Shown: positions 15,141 to 24,487 of the stretch, piece by piece
Layout: each line of letters starts with the position of its first letter
How positions within the stretch are numbered: position 1 is the stretch's first letter
Virus record (IMG/VR): IMGVR_UViG_3300036885_000119
Span: 1-57,882 of that record
DNA from: a virus
Strand: one strand, 5' to 3'
Length of the DNA: 57,882 nucleotides
Made by a program: the position numbers and the translations under genes
The notes under the pieces: generated by a model
What the model saw: the letters and a program-made list of their open reading frames with translations, nothing else
What the model was told of the DNA's origin: nothing
Database searches by the model: none

Positions 15141-17285
15141 ATGCCAGAAAATCAGCTACAAGAAGGTTTGCCAGAGAGTGCCGCTACTGCCGCCGCTGCC
15201 GTTATCGAACGGGCGATGGGTGTCGGACAGCAGAAGGTAAATTTCGTTAATACCCGCTTCCAGAATTGTCTCAACGCTTTAATTCCTCGTCGTGACCGCC
15301 TCTTTTTAAACCTCGACAAATACTGCGGATACCAACTCGACCCAGAGCAGATTAAAAAACTGGACAAGGCCCGCCGTGTGCCTATTGTGATGAATCTTTC
15401 CAAACGCAAGGTTCAGGGGCTTGCTGCGGCAATCGTAAAGAACATCTGGGACATTGACGTGTTGCCTATGGATGGCAAGCGTAATACGCTGATGTATGCT
15501 ATCCAGGACATGATGAAGGTTGACCAGAGTTATTCGCGCTGGGACTACAACTTTCTCATGCACATCATCTATGCGCTGATTTCTGATTCTGTAATGGAGA
15601 TGATTTTTACCAATGAAATTGACCCTATGGGGCGCATAGGGTGGGAAGTGTGCCAGCCAGGGATGGTTGCTTATGATCCTAATTGGAGAACGGGCGTAAG
15701 CAAAGACTTAAATTTTGTTTTCAAATACATGAAGCTCACCGCCGACCAGATCATGCAGCTCTACCCAGACCAAACAGAGAGAATACAAAGAAACCTCCTA
15801 ATGGATTTAACACTGGGCGGAAATTTTGATACTCCAAAAATCTCAGATTACAAAGACTATACACAGTCTAAAACCATGAATGGGCAATATGATGTAGTGG
15901 AATATAATTACGTTGTTGAGGAAGAAGATGTTGTAGAGGTTGCCATTAACGCAAATCTTGAGTTGCCCAAGACCGATGACTACCAAGTTAAAAAGGATTT
16001 CGTTGAAGCAAACAAAATAAAATATGAAGACATTCATTCCATTTATCAAACAATAAAAAAGCCAAAAATTTGCACAATATGTCCTGGTATTGTTCCTGAA
16101 CAACCCCTTTACGACGGATATGATATATTCCAGATCAAACGCCTCAGATTTTTCCCTCTTGCATCAGAGCGTATTGTCGGTGAGCCTTTTGGAATCATGG
16201 ATGTGCTTACTAACATGCAGGATGCTATTAACAAACTGATAAACAACTCACAAGGAATTATTGATTCGGCTGCTCATGGCGGCGGGGCTGTCAATCCTGA
16301 GATTGTTGGTAACGATGATACAAAAATGGAGGAGATTAAAAAGCGTTGGAGCGATCCGTTCTATAAATTCTTTGGCAGCCCTGCCGCTTTTGCATCAGGG
16401 AAGTCAATGTTTTTACCCTTTCCGCACAATGACGTTGATGCCGGGATATTTAATCAGCTTTCTAAAATACTTTATGAATTGAACAATGATGTTCTACCGC
16501 TAAATCCTGCCGCCGAGGGAAAAAGCGAACACGCCGGCGAGCCTGGCATTCTATTCAACATGAAGATGCAAATTATTGAGCAGGCGCAGCTTGTTTTAAT
16601 GAGAAACATAGAGAATTTCCTACTTGAAGCTGGTGAGGCTTATGTTGATGCTGGAAAAATACTCTATAGTAAAACTAAACGAACATTCTATAAGAATGAT
16701 GGCTCGGAAATAGTTATTAATGATATAAAAACTTTACCCAGTGGTGACATTGCAATAGATAACGATTTGGGAAGTTTACAGCGATGCCGCATTGTAGTTA
16801 CTCTCTCCCCGAAATCTCCTAATTCTCAGTTTACAAAGCGCATGACTCACATGGACGTATTGAACCTTCTTTACAAAGACGCTGTGAACAACATTGAGCT
16901 AATAGGCATGACACAGGGAAAAATTCTTGAAACTATTCCGTGTGATGATGAGGAAGAAAAGATACGCGCCCAGATGATTGAGCGGCGTAACCAGCTTGGT
17001 AAGATGAGAATGGATGCAATGCTTAACACGCCTCCTGGCGGCGCACAACAGAAGCCGCCGACGTTGGCTTTCAGGTACGCCGATCTTGAACCCGAAGCAA
17101 AAGTACAGGCATTGAAGAAAATTGGCATAGAGGTGGGGTCACAGCAAGGACAGGAACCAGGGCAACAACAGGGACAGCCGCAACAGCCCCCACATGCCGA
17201 GGCCCAGCAAAAATTACAGCAGAATTTACAACCACTCACAGCTCCGCAAGGGGCAAGCCAGACGGCAAGTCCGTCTCAAACTTAA
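15141..17285 (+). CDS. Portal protein
   Basis: The 714-residue protein has the size and layout of podovirus (P22-type) portals: a helical N-terminus, RVPIVMNLSKRKVQGLAAAIVKN, a conserved IGWEVCQPGMVAYDPNWR wing-like segment, and a long helical stem with a PFGIMDVLTNMQDAINKLIN segment. The last 70 residues are glutamine/proline-rich (GQEPGQQQGQPQQPPHAEAQ) and are probably disordered inside the capsid. It forms the dodecameric DNA gate on which terminase docks. Position before scaffold and capsid supports the call. Confidence 0.85.
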   Translation: MPENQLQEGLPESAATAAAAVIERAMGVGQQKVNFVNTRFQNCLNALIPRRDRLFLNLDKYCGYQLDPEQIKKLDKARRVPIVMNLSKRKVQGLAAAIVKNIWDIDVLPMDGKRNTLMYAIQDMMKVDQSYSRWDYNFLMHIIYALISDSVMEMIFTNEIDPMGRIGWEVCQPGMVAYDPNWRTGVSKDLNFVFKYMKLTADQIMQLYPDQTERIQRNLLMDLTLGGNFDTPKISDYKDYTQSKTMNGQYDVVEYNYVVEEEDVVEVAINANLELPKTDDYQVKKDFVEANKIKYEDIHSIYQTIKKPKICTICPGIVPEQPLYDGYDIFQIKRLRFFPLASERIVGEPFGIMDVLTNMQDAINKLINNSQGIIDSAAHGGGAVNPEIVGNDDTKMEEIKKRWSDPFYKFFGSPAAFASGKSMFLPFPHNDVDAGIFNQLSKILYELNNDVLPLNPAAEGKSEHAGEPGILFNMKMQIIEQAQLVLMRNIENFLLEAGEAYVDAGKILYSKTKRTFYKNDGSEIVINDIKTLPSGDIAIDNDLGSLQRCRIVVTLSPKSPNSQFTKRMTHMDVLNLLYKDAVNNIELIGMTQGKILETIPCDDEEEKIRAQMIERRNQLGKMRMDAMLNTPPGGAQQKPPTLAFRYADLEPEAKVQALKKIGIEVGSQQGQEPGQQQGQPQQPPHAEAQQKLQQNLQPLTAPQGASQTASPSQT

Positions 17286-17298
17286 CAGAGGAGTAACC

Positions 17299-18585
17299 AT
17301 GCCAGACAAGGCAACACAAGAATTGGACACTGGGGTTGAAATTCCCAATGTCAATGATTTGTCGAAAGAGGAGTTGGAACACGTAGCCGCTTCTACCCCG
17401 GAGCAACTTGCGGCGGAATTGACAGCGCCAGAAGAGGAAGAGGTTCCTGGCGGTGAGGCAGCTCCCGAAGACCAAGCCGCGCCAGAGGAAAAGCAGACTA
17501 CAGTACTAAAAGGGAAATCTAAGCCACAATCTAAAACATCCCCCAGTGAGGCCATTGAGGTTGTTTTGGACGATGGCCGAAAGATAGTCTTTGATAACAA
17601 AGATCAGTTGCTTCAAAACTTCAAATCCTTGCGGATTAGCCTTGATAAATTCAATGCCGAACGCGGCACAACTTATAAGGAACTCCAGAGGATGAGAGAT
17701 TTGGAACAACAGTATACCGCTTTGCAAAGAGAGCTTGAGGACTTGAAGCGTGTCCCCGCTCACCCGCCCAAAGGCCAACAGGCGGCAGCGACGACAGACA
17801 TGGTTCATAAAGCCGAGGAAGCAGGGATAGACCCTAAAGAGTTTTTTAAGGACTTAACCCCTGAAAATTTTGCAGAGAAAATGGCGGAGATTCTTGATAC
17901 TGCCGCCATGCAAGCAGAAAAACGGTTGTCCCCCAGGCTACAGGCAGCCGAGGATGAGAACAAAAAGCTTCGTGAGGAGTTTGGACAAATCCGTACAGAC
18001 ATGACGTATCGTGAGCAGAAAAGCGTTTTTGATTCGCATTACCTTAACCTGATGAATGAGATTACTCAGCTTCAGGCAAAGGTTCCTGCGATAAAGACGC
18101 AATGGACTCCCGAACAGATCAATGCCGCAATACAGCAGTACGGTTCCGAACAAGCCCAGCTTGTTGTTCCTCCTGGTGACTTTGATAAATGGACGATTAT
18201 TGAATCCATGCTCAAGGAAGATTATTGCCCTATTGATAGCCAGGGGCGGCTCGATATTACACAACGTAAACTAAAATCCATTAACAGTGCGTGGGCAGCG
18301 TTTCAGGTTGAACATCCAGAGCTTAACGATCAGACCGTAGCGGCGGCACATACTCAAGGTCAGCAACAGGTTTTAGATCAGGTACAGCGGGTTACGAATA
18401 GACCGCCGACCTTACCTAATAATTTGTCAACGGCCGACACGAATCCCGACGCTATGACTATCGAACAAGCTCAAAAATGGATAAGTACGCCACCGGAAAC
18501 GCTTGCCATTTGGAAACGCACAAAAGACCCGCGATACCAAAAATTCGAGGAGGCGCAGGCTTTCGCGGAAAAGTACGCGGGATAG
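17299..18585 (+). CDS. Scaffolding-like protein
   Basis: I start at ATG 17299 (MPDKATQEL) because GAGGAG precedes it; the frame is open further upstream inside portal. The 428-residue product is acidic in its first 100 residues (EEEEVPGGEAAPEDQ), then charged and coiled-coil-like (about 150-290: LQRELEDLKR, ENKKLREEFGQIRT). This is the usual composition of a scaffolding protein. It sits between portal and capsid genes, the standard scaffold position. Confidence 0.75.
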   Translation: MPDKATQELDTGVEIPNVNDLSKEELEHVAASTPEQLAAELTAPEEEEVPGGEAAPEDQAAPEEKQTTVLKGKSKPQSKTSPSEAIEVVLDDGRKIVFDNKDQLLQNFKSLRISLDKFNAERGTTYKELQRMRDLEQQYTALQRELEDLKRVPAHPPKGQQAAATTDMVHKAEEAGIDPKEFFKDLTPENFAEKMAEILDTAAMQAEKRLSPRLQAAEDENKKLREEFGQIRTDMTYREQKSVFDSHYLNLMNEITQLQAKVPAIKTQWTPEQINAAIQQYGSEQAQLVVPPGDFDKWTIIESMLKEDYCPIDSQGRLDITQRKLKSINSAWAAFQVEHPELNDQTVAAAHTQGQQQVLDQVQRVTNRPPTLPNNLSTADTNPDAMTIEQAQKWISTPPETLAIWKRTKDPRYQKFEEAQAFAEKYAG

Positions 18586-18597
18586 AAAGAATTTATT

Positions 18598-19923
18598 ATG
18601 GCAAGTTATACAGCCTTGCAGTCGCAGAACCTTATTACCGCTGCGACCGCATTGAAAATCCAAGCTTTCGAGAAGCTCGTACAGATGAAGAGCCTTCCTG
18701 AGAGTATCTTTTTTCACCTGTCCGGCAATGTCATTGATAAGATGACACCCATTCCCGCCGCGTGGCTGCTTAAGATGCCGCCCGAGGCAGGGCAGGCGCA
18801 CCAAACCAATTTCCCCTTGCTCATGTGGCTTTCGGGACAGGAAACCAAGGGCAATGCCGCTGATGAGATTAATAATGTGGAAGACCCTGTAATCAAGCAG
18901 TTCATCGCTTATTACAACGATGTTTCCCACAGCATGAAGCTCGACCAGTACGGCATTTCCTATCTGGATACTGCTCCTTACGCTATCAAGGACAAGGCTT
19001 CTGATCTTCTGGCGACGTATTGGAAGGAACTCATGGACTACTACATGCAGTTTGCGATACTCTGGCAGGTTTCACCGAACCTTCTGGAGTCGCCGACAAA
19101 CCTTTCAGTATCAGCGCACAGGAACACGTTCGTTAAGGGCGTGAATCTGGCTAACCAGCCGTGGTCAAACTATAACATGAACGCGAACTTTTTCAGCGGT
19201 GTTATTGCGGCCACAATGGATTTAGCGAAAAACGGCCATACAAACCTTTACGAAATGGGTTTTGACTTCCCGTTTGCGCTTACGATTGCAGAGTGGGCGA
19301 ATTATACCGGCAAACTCAAACCCTTTAACCTTGGCGGACGCGGATCGTATATTTATGCGATTCCTTCCAGCCAGGTTACAAGGACATTGAGTCCTATCAG
19401 CAACGGTTCGATGGGAGCGGTTTGGCAGGCAACGACAAAACTGAACACTGAGGAAGCGTCGCTGCCCCTCGTGCTCGGTCGTGCTCGTAATGTCCTGTTT
19501 GTGGAAAACCCGAGATCACCTACTGCCAAAACATACGGCAGCGGCAGCGGTTCAGGTTCCGGCCTTGGAACGACATCGCCGTACAACAGCGTACTTGAAG
19601 TTAAGTACCTGAAACCCGGCGAGAACGACCAACGGCACACCACCGGCGACATCTGGGAACCCGGTTTCCTGATGGGGATGCACGGTATTGCCGAAGTTGA
19701 TGCGGGCGTACATACCGAGTACGAAGTCCAGGATTTCAAAAGGTTCAAAGCAACGGGCCTGTTTGATACGATGGGCTTCAACAGGGTTGAATACGTTCCG
19801 TCGAGTGGACAAACGGTGTCAACGTCCACCTCATCGACAACGCTTGATAACTTTTCAAGCGCGGTTACGTGGTTCTATAAGCAGTCTGCATATTGGAACA
19901 TACAGACTGGTCAGACCTACTAA
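18598..19923 (+). CDS. Major capsid protein
   Basis: This 441-residue protein follows the scaffold gene directly. Its mixed alpha/beta composition and the segment FNLGGRGSYIYAIPSSQVTRTL are compatible with HK97-fold capsid proteins of the N4-gp56-like group. Position and a dedicated downstream terminator suggest high expression. A Gly-Ser run (GSGSGSGSG, about residues 319-327) looks like a flexible surface loop. The identification rests mainly on position and size. Confidence 0.7.
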   Translation: MASYTALQSQNLITAATALKIQAFEKLVQMKSLPESIFFHLSGNVIDKMTPIPAAWLLKMPPEAGQAHQTNFPLLMWLSGQETKGNAADEINNVEDPVIKQFIAYYNDVSHSMKLDQYGISYLDTAPYAIKDKASDLLATYWKELMDYYMQFAILWQVSPNLLESPTNLSVSAHRNTFVKGVNLANQPWSNYNMNANFFSGVIAATMDLAKNGHTNLYEMGFDFPFALTIAEWANYTGKLKPFNLGGRGSYIYAIPSSQVTRTLSPISNGSMGAVWQATTKLNTEEASLPLVLGRARNVLFVENPRSPTAKTYGSGSGSGSGLGTTSPYNSVLEVKYLKPGENDQRHTTGDIWEPGFLMGMHGIAEVDAGVHTEYEVQDFKRFKATGLFDTMGFNRVEYVPSSGQTVSTSTSSTTLDNFSSAVTWFYKQSAYWNIQTGQTY

Positions 19924-19937
19924 CGGTAGGAAGTAAC

Positions 19938-19970
19938 GGTGGGGGAGACAATTCTCCCTCACCAATTTTT
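19938..19970 (+). terminator. Intrinsic terminator after the capsid gene
   Basis: GGTGGGGGAGA (19938-19948) pairs with TCTCCCTCACC (19953-19963) around a four-base loop, followed by AATTTTT. The short distance from the capsid stop fits transcript-level control of capsid output. Confidence 0.8.
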
Positions 19971-19999
19971 AAACAATATTCCCAACATGGGAGGGTTTT

Positions 20000-20524
20000 A
20001 TGGGTTTCCAGGACATTAAACAAATCGCAATGGCGATTAGTGACATGGAGAGCGCAGTTCCCGAACCGATGCCGTACATAGTTTTGAGGCACAAGGATTT
20101 CTCAAAAACAGATGGCGACCAACTCTTCGGTCTTTATGGAATCAGTGTTTTTCAGGGAAGTGGAGTTGGTGGCGGTATCTCCACAGAGGTAAAGGTTAAT
20201 GAGAACAAGCCGTGTACTTTCTATCGGGACAAGCGGACAAATGTTTTGTTTGCCGTTATCCCTGATTGCAAGCACAATAGGGATGTTCTTACCAACCCCA
20301 ATAATGTCCGTCAGCTTTTGACGATTCAAAGAGGAGAGCGGGCGGCACTTTTGACAATCATGGAAGCACCGGAAGATTTAAAGGCGCAGATTGAAAAGGT
20401 GAAAAAGGATATTGCGGAAAAGAAAATTGATCCTACTCCGAAATATCAAAAGATGGACAAGGAAGGCGACCCTTTTAATTACATTGTTTCCGATGTGAAA
20501 ATGCCGATTGATGGCGCTGCTTAA
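20000..20524 (+). CDS. Hypothetical head-region protein (174 aa)
   Basis: A strong GGGAGG precedes ATG 20000. The product begins MGFQDIKQIAMAISDME and is mixed alpha/beta, with a helical charged stretch (LKAQIEKVKKDIAEKKIDPT). Located between capsid and the adaptor-like gene, it may be a head-decoration or connector protein, but no family is recognised. Confidence 0.65.
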   Translation: MGFQDIKQIAMAISDMESAVPEPMPYIVLRHKDFSKTDGDQLFGLYGISVFQGSGVGGGISTEVKVNENKPCTFYRDKRTNVLFAVIPDCKHNRDVLTNPNNVRQLLTIQRGERAALLTIMEAPEDLKAQIEKVKKDIAEKKIDPTPKYQKMDKEGDPFNYIVSDVKMPIDGAA

Positions 20525-20546
20525 ACAAATAGTGAGGGGTTTGTTA

Positions 20547-21254
20547 ATGAATACAACTTTTATTTATTCCTTGGCAGACCCCATTACTTTTGAAGTGCGA
20601 TATGTTGGGAAAGCAAACGATCCGTATCGGAGGTATTGTGAGCACTTAATTGATAAAAAGCACACTCACAAAACTTCATGGATTCGCTCTTTATTGAAAC
20701 GGGGGTTGCTTCCAATAAGGCAGATTCTTGAGGAATGCGACAAGACAGAATGGGAGAAAAAAGAGCGCGACTGGATAGCCTTTGAAAAACGGTGTGGGTG
20801 TCAATTAACTAATACCGCCGAAGGTGGAATAGCAAGTTTAGGAATGAAGGGGAAGCGACATTCGGAAAAAACTAAAAGAATAATGAGTTTACATTCTTCT
20901 CTAAGGGGAAAACATTCTCTATTTAGGAACAAGCACCATTCAGAAGAAACAAAAAATAAAATTTCTCAGAGCCATAAAGGTCTAAAACCGTGGCTAGGAA
21001 AACATCATACAGAAGAAACAAAAACAAAAATGGGAGAATCTCATAGGGGAATTAAAATATCAGAAGTAACAAGATTAAAAATGAAAAAATCTCATACTGG
21101 CCATAAGCATACGGAAGAACATAAGAAAAAAATATCACTTTCTCAAAAGGGACGAGCACCAACAATTGGTTTTTCTGGGCGACATCATTCTGAAGAAACT
21201 AAAGAAAAAATGAGAAATACGTTAAAAGATAAATTTAGTAAATTAAGGATTTAA
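20547..21254 (+). CDS. GIY-YIG homing endonuclease with NUMOD3 repeats
   Basis: The start is ATG 20547 behind GAGGGG. The 235-residue protein has a GIY-YIG nuclease (TFIYSLADPITFEVRYVGK, with R in YRRYCEHL and catalytic E in ILEECDKTEWEKKE) and then about six NUMOD3 DNA-binding repeats (HSEETKNKISQSHKG type). It is a free-standing homing endonuclease wedged between structural genes. Its A+T-rich, lysine-rich coding differs from its neighbours, consistent with recent arrival. Confidence 0.92.
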   Translation: MNTTFIYSLADPITFEVRYVGKANDPYRRYCEHLIDKKHTHKTSWIRSLLKRGLLPIRQILEECDKTEWEKKERDWIAFEKRCGCQLTNTAEGGIASLGMKGKRHSEKTKRIMSLHSSLRGKHSLFRNKHHSEETKNKISQSHKGLKPWLGKHHTEETKTKMGESHRGIKISEVTRLKMKKSHTGHKHTEEHKKKISLSQKGRAPTIGFSGRHHSEETKEKMRNTLKDKFSKLRI

Positions 21255-21258
21255 ATAT

Positions 21259-21933
21259 ATGACTGTTCAGGAAATTTGCAATTTGCTAATTTTACAAAAT
21301 CCTGATTGGAACACAACCAGGGTTCTTAGTTTGTTAAATCAATTTGTACAGATGGTGCTGAAGGGAGATCAAACCGAAAATCTTGTATTTGATGCTTCAA
21401 CTGGCAAACTCCCTTTCTTGACAACAACGAAGGGCACTTACCTGTATTCTTTGTCTTCCACGTATTACAAATGCAAATATATTCTTGTTGATGTAACAAA
21501 ATGGACTTCTGCTTACGAATATCCTAATAACCCCGCTTTTGGAAGAAACAACACCGAGTATGCGTTCAACACTAATGAGATTATTTTGGGTGGATATAAG
21601 TATCGGCAAGTTCCCGTTGTAATTACCCCGGCTTTCGGCTCTGGTGTTGCTACTGTACTTTTCCAGTTTGACCCGAATACTACTACCAACCTATACTACA
21701 TTTACGGTTATCAGGCTGGAAACCAAATAACATCATTTAGTTCAACATTGCAAATCGAGGAACGTTTTCACATGGATGTCGTGGCGGGTTGCCAGATACT
21801 CATAGATTCTCTCGACAATGGCCGGTTTGAAGATGGATTGAAAACAGTACAAGAGCAATTCGTGTCGAAAATATTATTGCAGAAATATAATAATTCACAT
21901 CCCGACAGTTCCGTTGAAGCTATGGGACTGTAA
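21259..21933 (+). CDS. Head-to-tail adaptor-like protein
   Basis: This 224-residue protein lies just behind the homing endonuclease and has no good ribosome-binding site. It begins MTVQEICNLLILQNPDWNTT, has a beta-rich middle, and ends in a helix-rich part (DVVAGCQILIDSLDNGRFED). That order resembles podovirus gp4-like adaptor or packaged-DNA-stabilisation proteins. The call is based on fold pattern and position only. Confidence 0.5.
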   Translation: MTVQEICNLLILQNPDWNTTRVLSLLNQFVQMVLKGDQTENLVFDASTGKLPFLTTTKGTYLYSLSSTYYKCKYILVDVTKWTSAYEYPNNPAFGRNNTEYAFNTNEIILGGYKYRQVPVVITPAFGSGVATVLFQFDPNTTTNLYYIYGYQAGNQITSFSSTLQIEERFHMDVVAGCQILIDSLDNGRFEDGLKTVQEQFVSKILLQKYNNSHPDSSVEAMGL

Positions 21934-21942
21934 GGAGTCGTT

Positions 21943-23697
21943 ATGATTCTCCGCATAGAACAACCCGCATGGGTGAGGCAAGAAATGGAAAAATCACAAA
22001 TCCCGCAGCAAAGAACGATTCTCCCGCAGAGCTATTTCACGCAAGGCATTAACTCGCCACAGAAGCCGGGAATGTTTAAGCCAAAGGACGCGCAACGGCA
22101 GCTTGATGATAAAATGGGACAGCGACAGGACGCTATACCAGCCATGTTGCGGCATGGTGAAGAAGTGATACCGCCAGAAGTTATTGCAAAAATGGGGGGA
22201 CGCGAGAATTTTCTATCGGCAATGAATGAAAAACTTGGGCCAACAGGCATTCAGCTTCACGGGGGGAAAGGGCCGGTGACGGGTGGGCAGCCGGAGGAAG
22301 ATGCGCTTCATGGCACGGTTCGGCCTATGGATTACCAACAGCAGCCACAACAGGGGATGGATGGTATGAGGGCGGGTGCTCCGGGCTTTGCAAGAGGAAC
22401 GGCAGGAATCCGATTCAATTTTGCAAAAGGGACACCGCAAGTATCAACGGGCATGACGCAATATCCCGGAGGTATGCTGACAAACACTCGTGAGTCACCG
22501 CTTGGAGCGACGGAAATAGACCCACGGCAGAGACATGCATCAGGAACGACGGGTATTAATCCTGTGCCGAATCAAACAGTAGCGACTCCCCAAGTTAAAC
22601 AAAATACCGCCGCTGCACCAGCACCGGCAGTAGCTGTTCCGCAACAGTCCACAACTTCTACTACTTCAACACAAGCTCCTGTAGTAAATGGCCCGCAGGC
22701 AGCGGCAATAAAGCCTTCGGTTCAGGGAATAGGCTTTTCACCGACGGATGTTACACAGACATCACTCTATAAAACACAGGCAAAAGCCGCTGATGAAGCA
22801 ATACAAAAGCAGGGTGCCGTGGGTGCTATGACTAACGACCAGAATCTTGCACAGCAAGGTATTGGACAGGACACATCGGCGGGTCGGACATCAGCAGCGC
22901 AACAACAAGCTGGAACGGAATCGAAAATAGCGGCGACAAATACTGAGCTTGCCGGGAACGCCCAAAAGCAACAAGCCGCTGACTTACAGACACAGATGCA
23001 GCTTGCTTATCAAAGCGGTGATTGGGGTAGCGTGAATAAGGCTCTCGCCGCAATGGGACAATCGCCAGTTGATTTTACTAACCTTGAGCAGCAGCGGCAA
23101 TCGGGAAATTTGAATGGCGCGGCACAATCACTGTTTAACATTGCCAATTCAATAACAGGCACCGATGCACAGTCCATAGCAACCAAAACCGCGTTATCAA
23201 ACGAGGCAACAGGGCTACTTTCGACAGGATTGAAAACGACCTTGGGAGCACAGTATAATCCGCAAGCCTTAACGGATGCCGTGACTAATGTAGCCGCTGG
23301 CAACATTGCTGATCCTGCGACAAATGCGTTTGTTAATCATGTTGCAAGTGCTCCTTTGGCATGGATACAAAATAGCCAAAATGGGCAACAGTTTGCACAA
23401 AGCCTTGAGAATAATCCTGCGGGTAAGGAATTGCTTGCAGGAGTTAAGGCGGGGAATGCAGAAGCGGTATCTTTAGCAGCCGAACTGTCTACCTATGCAG
23501 CAAGTAATGACAGTGGAGTTCAGTTATCGGCTGACAAGATTGCTTTACTTAATCAGTACGGTGTATATCAGGACATGAGCAAGCTTAATGCGGCTCAAGC
23601 GGCGTATCAGGAAGGCCCGATGAATGCAGCAACTTCTATGAGTTACGGGCTTTCTCCAATGAGTTCAAGCAATAATTCAGCACTTACTCAAACATAG
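21943..23697 (+). CDS. Putative internal virion/ejection protein, Ala/Gln-rich
   Basis: The 584-residue product is rich in Ala, Gln, Thr and Gly. The N-terminal region holds IPAMLRHGEEVIPPEVIAKM, a motif I have seen in phage virion proteins of unknown role. The rest is helical low-complexity sequence. Its place after the adaptor-like gene, with two similar-composition genes following, fits the internal proteins that podoviruses eject to span the cell envelope. AAGGAG precedes the start. Confidence 0.5.
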   Translation: MILRIEQPAWVRQEMEKSQIPQQRTILPQSYFTQGINSPQKPGMFKPKDAQRQLDDKMGQRQDAIPAMLRHGEEVIPPEVIAKMGGRENFLSAMNEKLGPTGIQLHGGKGPVTGGQPEEDALHGTVRPMDYQQQPQQGMDGMRAGAPGFARGTAGIRFNFAKGTPQVSTGMTQYPGGMLTNTRESPLGATEIDPRQRHASGTTGINPVPNQTVATPQVKQNTAAAPAPAVAVPQQSTTSTTSTQAPVVNGPQAAAIKPSVQGIGFSPTDVTQTSLYKTQAKAADEAIQKQGAVGAMTNDQNLAQQGIGQDTSAGRTSAAQQQAGTESKIAATNTELAGNAQKQQAADLQTQMQLAYQSGDWGSVNKALAAMGQSPVDFTNLEQQRQSGNLNGAAQSLFNIANSITGTDAQSIATKTALSNEATGLLSTGLKTTLGAQYNPQALTDAVTNVAAGNIADPATNAFVNHVASAPLAWIQNSQNGQQFAQSLENNPAGKELLAGVKAGNAEAVSLAAELSTYAASNDSGVQLSADKIALLNQYGVYQDMSKLNAAQAAYQEGPMNAATSMSYGLSPMSSSNNSALTQT

Positions 23698-23708
23698 AGG
23701 TGATGTAA

Positions 23709-23862
23709 TTGAGTAATACAACCTTTATTTATGCTCTTTGTGACCCAACAACATTGTTCTGGAAAACATTTGTCAGAAGAAACAAAAAGGAAAATTAGCA
23801 AAGCAAATAAAGAGCACGCTATAGTAAGGCAATTAGCCCAAGAAAAGAGAGGTACGCAATGA
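23709..23862 (+). pseudogene. Decayed GIY-YIG homing endonuclease
   Basis: From TTG 23709 the translation SNTTFIYALCDPTT matches the start of the intact endonuclease at 20547 (NTTFIYSLADPIT). The frame then runs out. In another frame one NUMOD3 repeat remains (GKHLSEETKRKISKANK) and ends at TGA 23860-23862. An internal deletion with frameshift has removed nearly all of the nuclease. The TGA overlaps the next gene start. Confidence 0.85.
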
Positions 23863-24479
23863 TAACCGGAGTTAGATATAGCTATCACGATGGTGGTTCA
23901 GTGGATATTAAGTATCCGCGCCAGAAGTTTGATCAGGGAACATTTCATGATGTTAATCAGGCCAATACCGGAATAGCACCCATAGGTGGCTCTGAAGCTG
24001 TACAGGGTGCGGGTAAAAACGTGATTACTCTATCAAACGGCATGCAAGTAAATGCTCCTTCTGGTTCTTCCTCACAATCTTCTTCTGGTGAACAAATAGG
24101 AACCATGCCAAACGATTTTGTTCAAGCCCCGCAAGTACAGGGTGGTGGCGGTGGAGGGTCAAGTGGTGGTGGTGGCGGCGGTATGGGAGGAATGACCAGT
24201 GGAATATTTGGAGATGTTGCTGCCGTCTACAATGATTTACGCCAAAACACATCTGAAAATCAGCAAGTAGCGAACCAAATTTTCAACCGTAATGTTGGGC
24301 GTAAAAATCTTGCTATGGCTGAGGCTACAACAGCCTCAAATTTGCGTGGGGCTGGGCAAACACAGCAGCAGAATGCGATTCAGTTTGGAGAAAATCAATC
24401 AGACAGAGCGGGACAATTAAAACTTGCCGGTGCGTGGGCTTCTGGGGTCGCTAAAGGATTGACGGCTGGAAGAACATAG
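23859..24479 (+). CDS. Putative internal virion protein, glycine-rich
   Basis: A 206-residue protein with GAGAGG ahead of its ATG. It contains a Gly/Ser-rich run (about residues 93-112) and a C-terminal helix rich in Gln, Asn and Ala (TSENQQVANQIFNRNVGRKN). It resembles short internal proteins of podoviruses (gp14-like) in size and composition, but there is no sequence signature. Confidence 0.45.
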   Translation: MITGVRYSYHDGGSVDIKYPRQKFDQGTFHDVNQANTGIAPIGGSEAVQGAGKNVITLSNGMQVNAPSGSSSQSSSGEQIGTMPNDFVQAPQVQGGGGGGSSGGGGGGMGGMTSGIFGDVAAVYNDLRQNTSENQQVANQIFNRNVGRKNLAMAEATTASNLRGAGQTQQQNAIQFGENQSDRAGQLKLAGAWASGVAKGLTAGRT

Positions 24480-24487
24480 GAGCAAAT

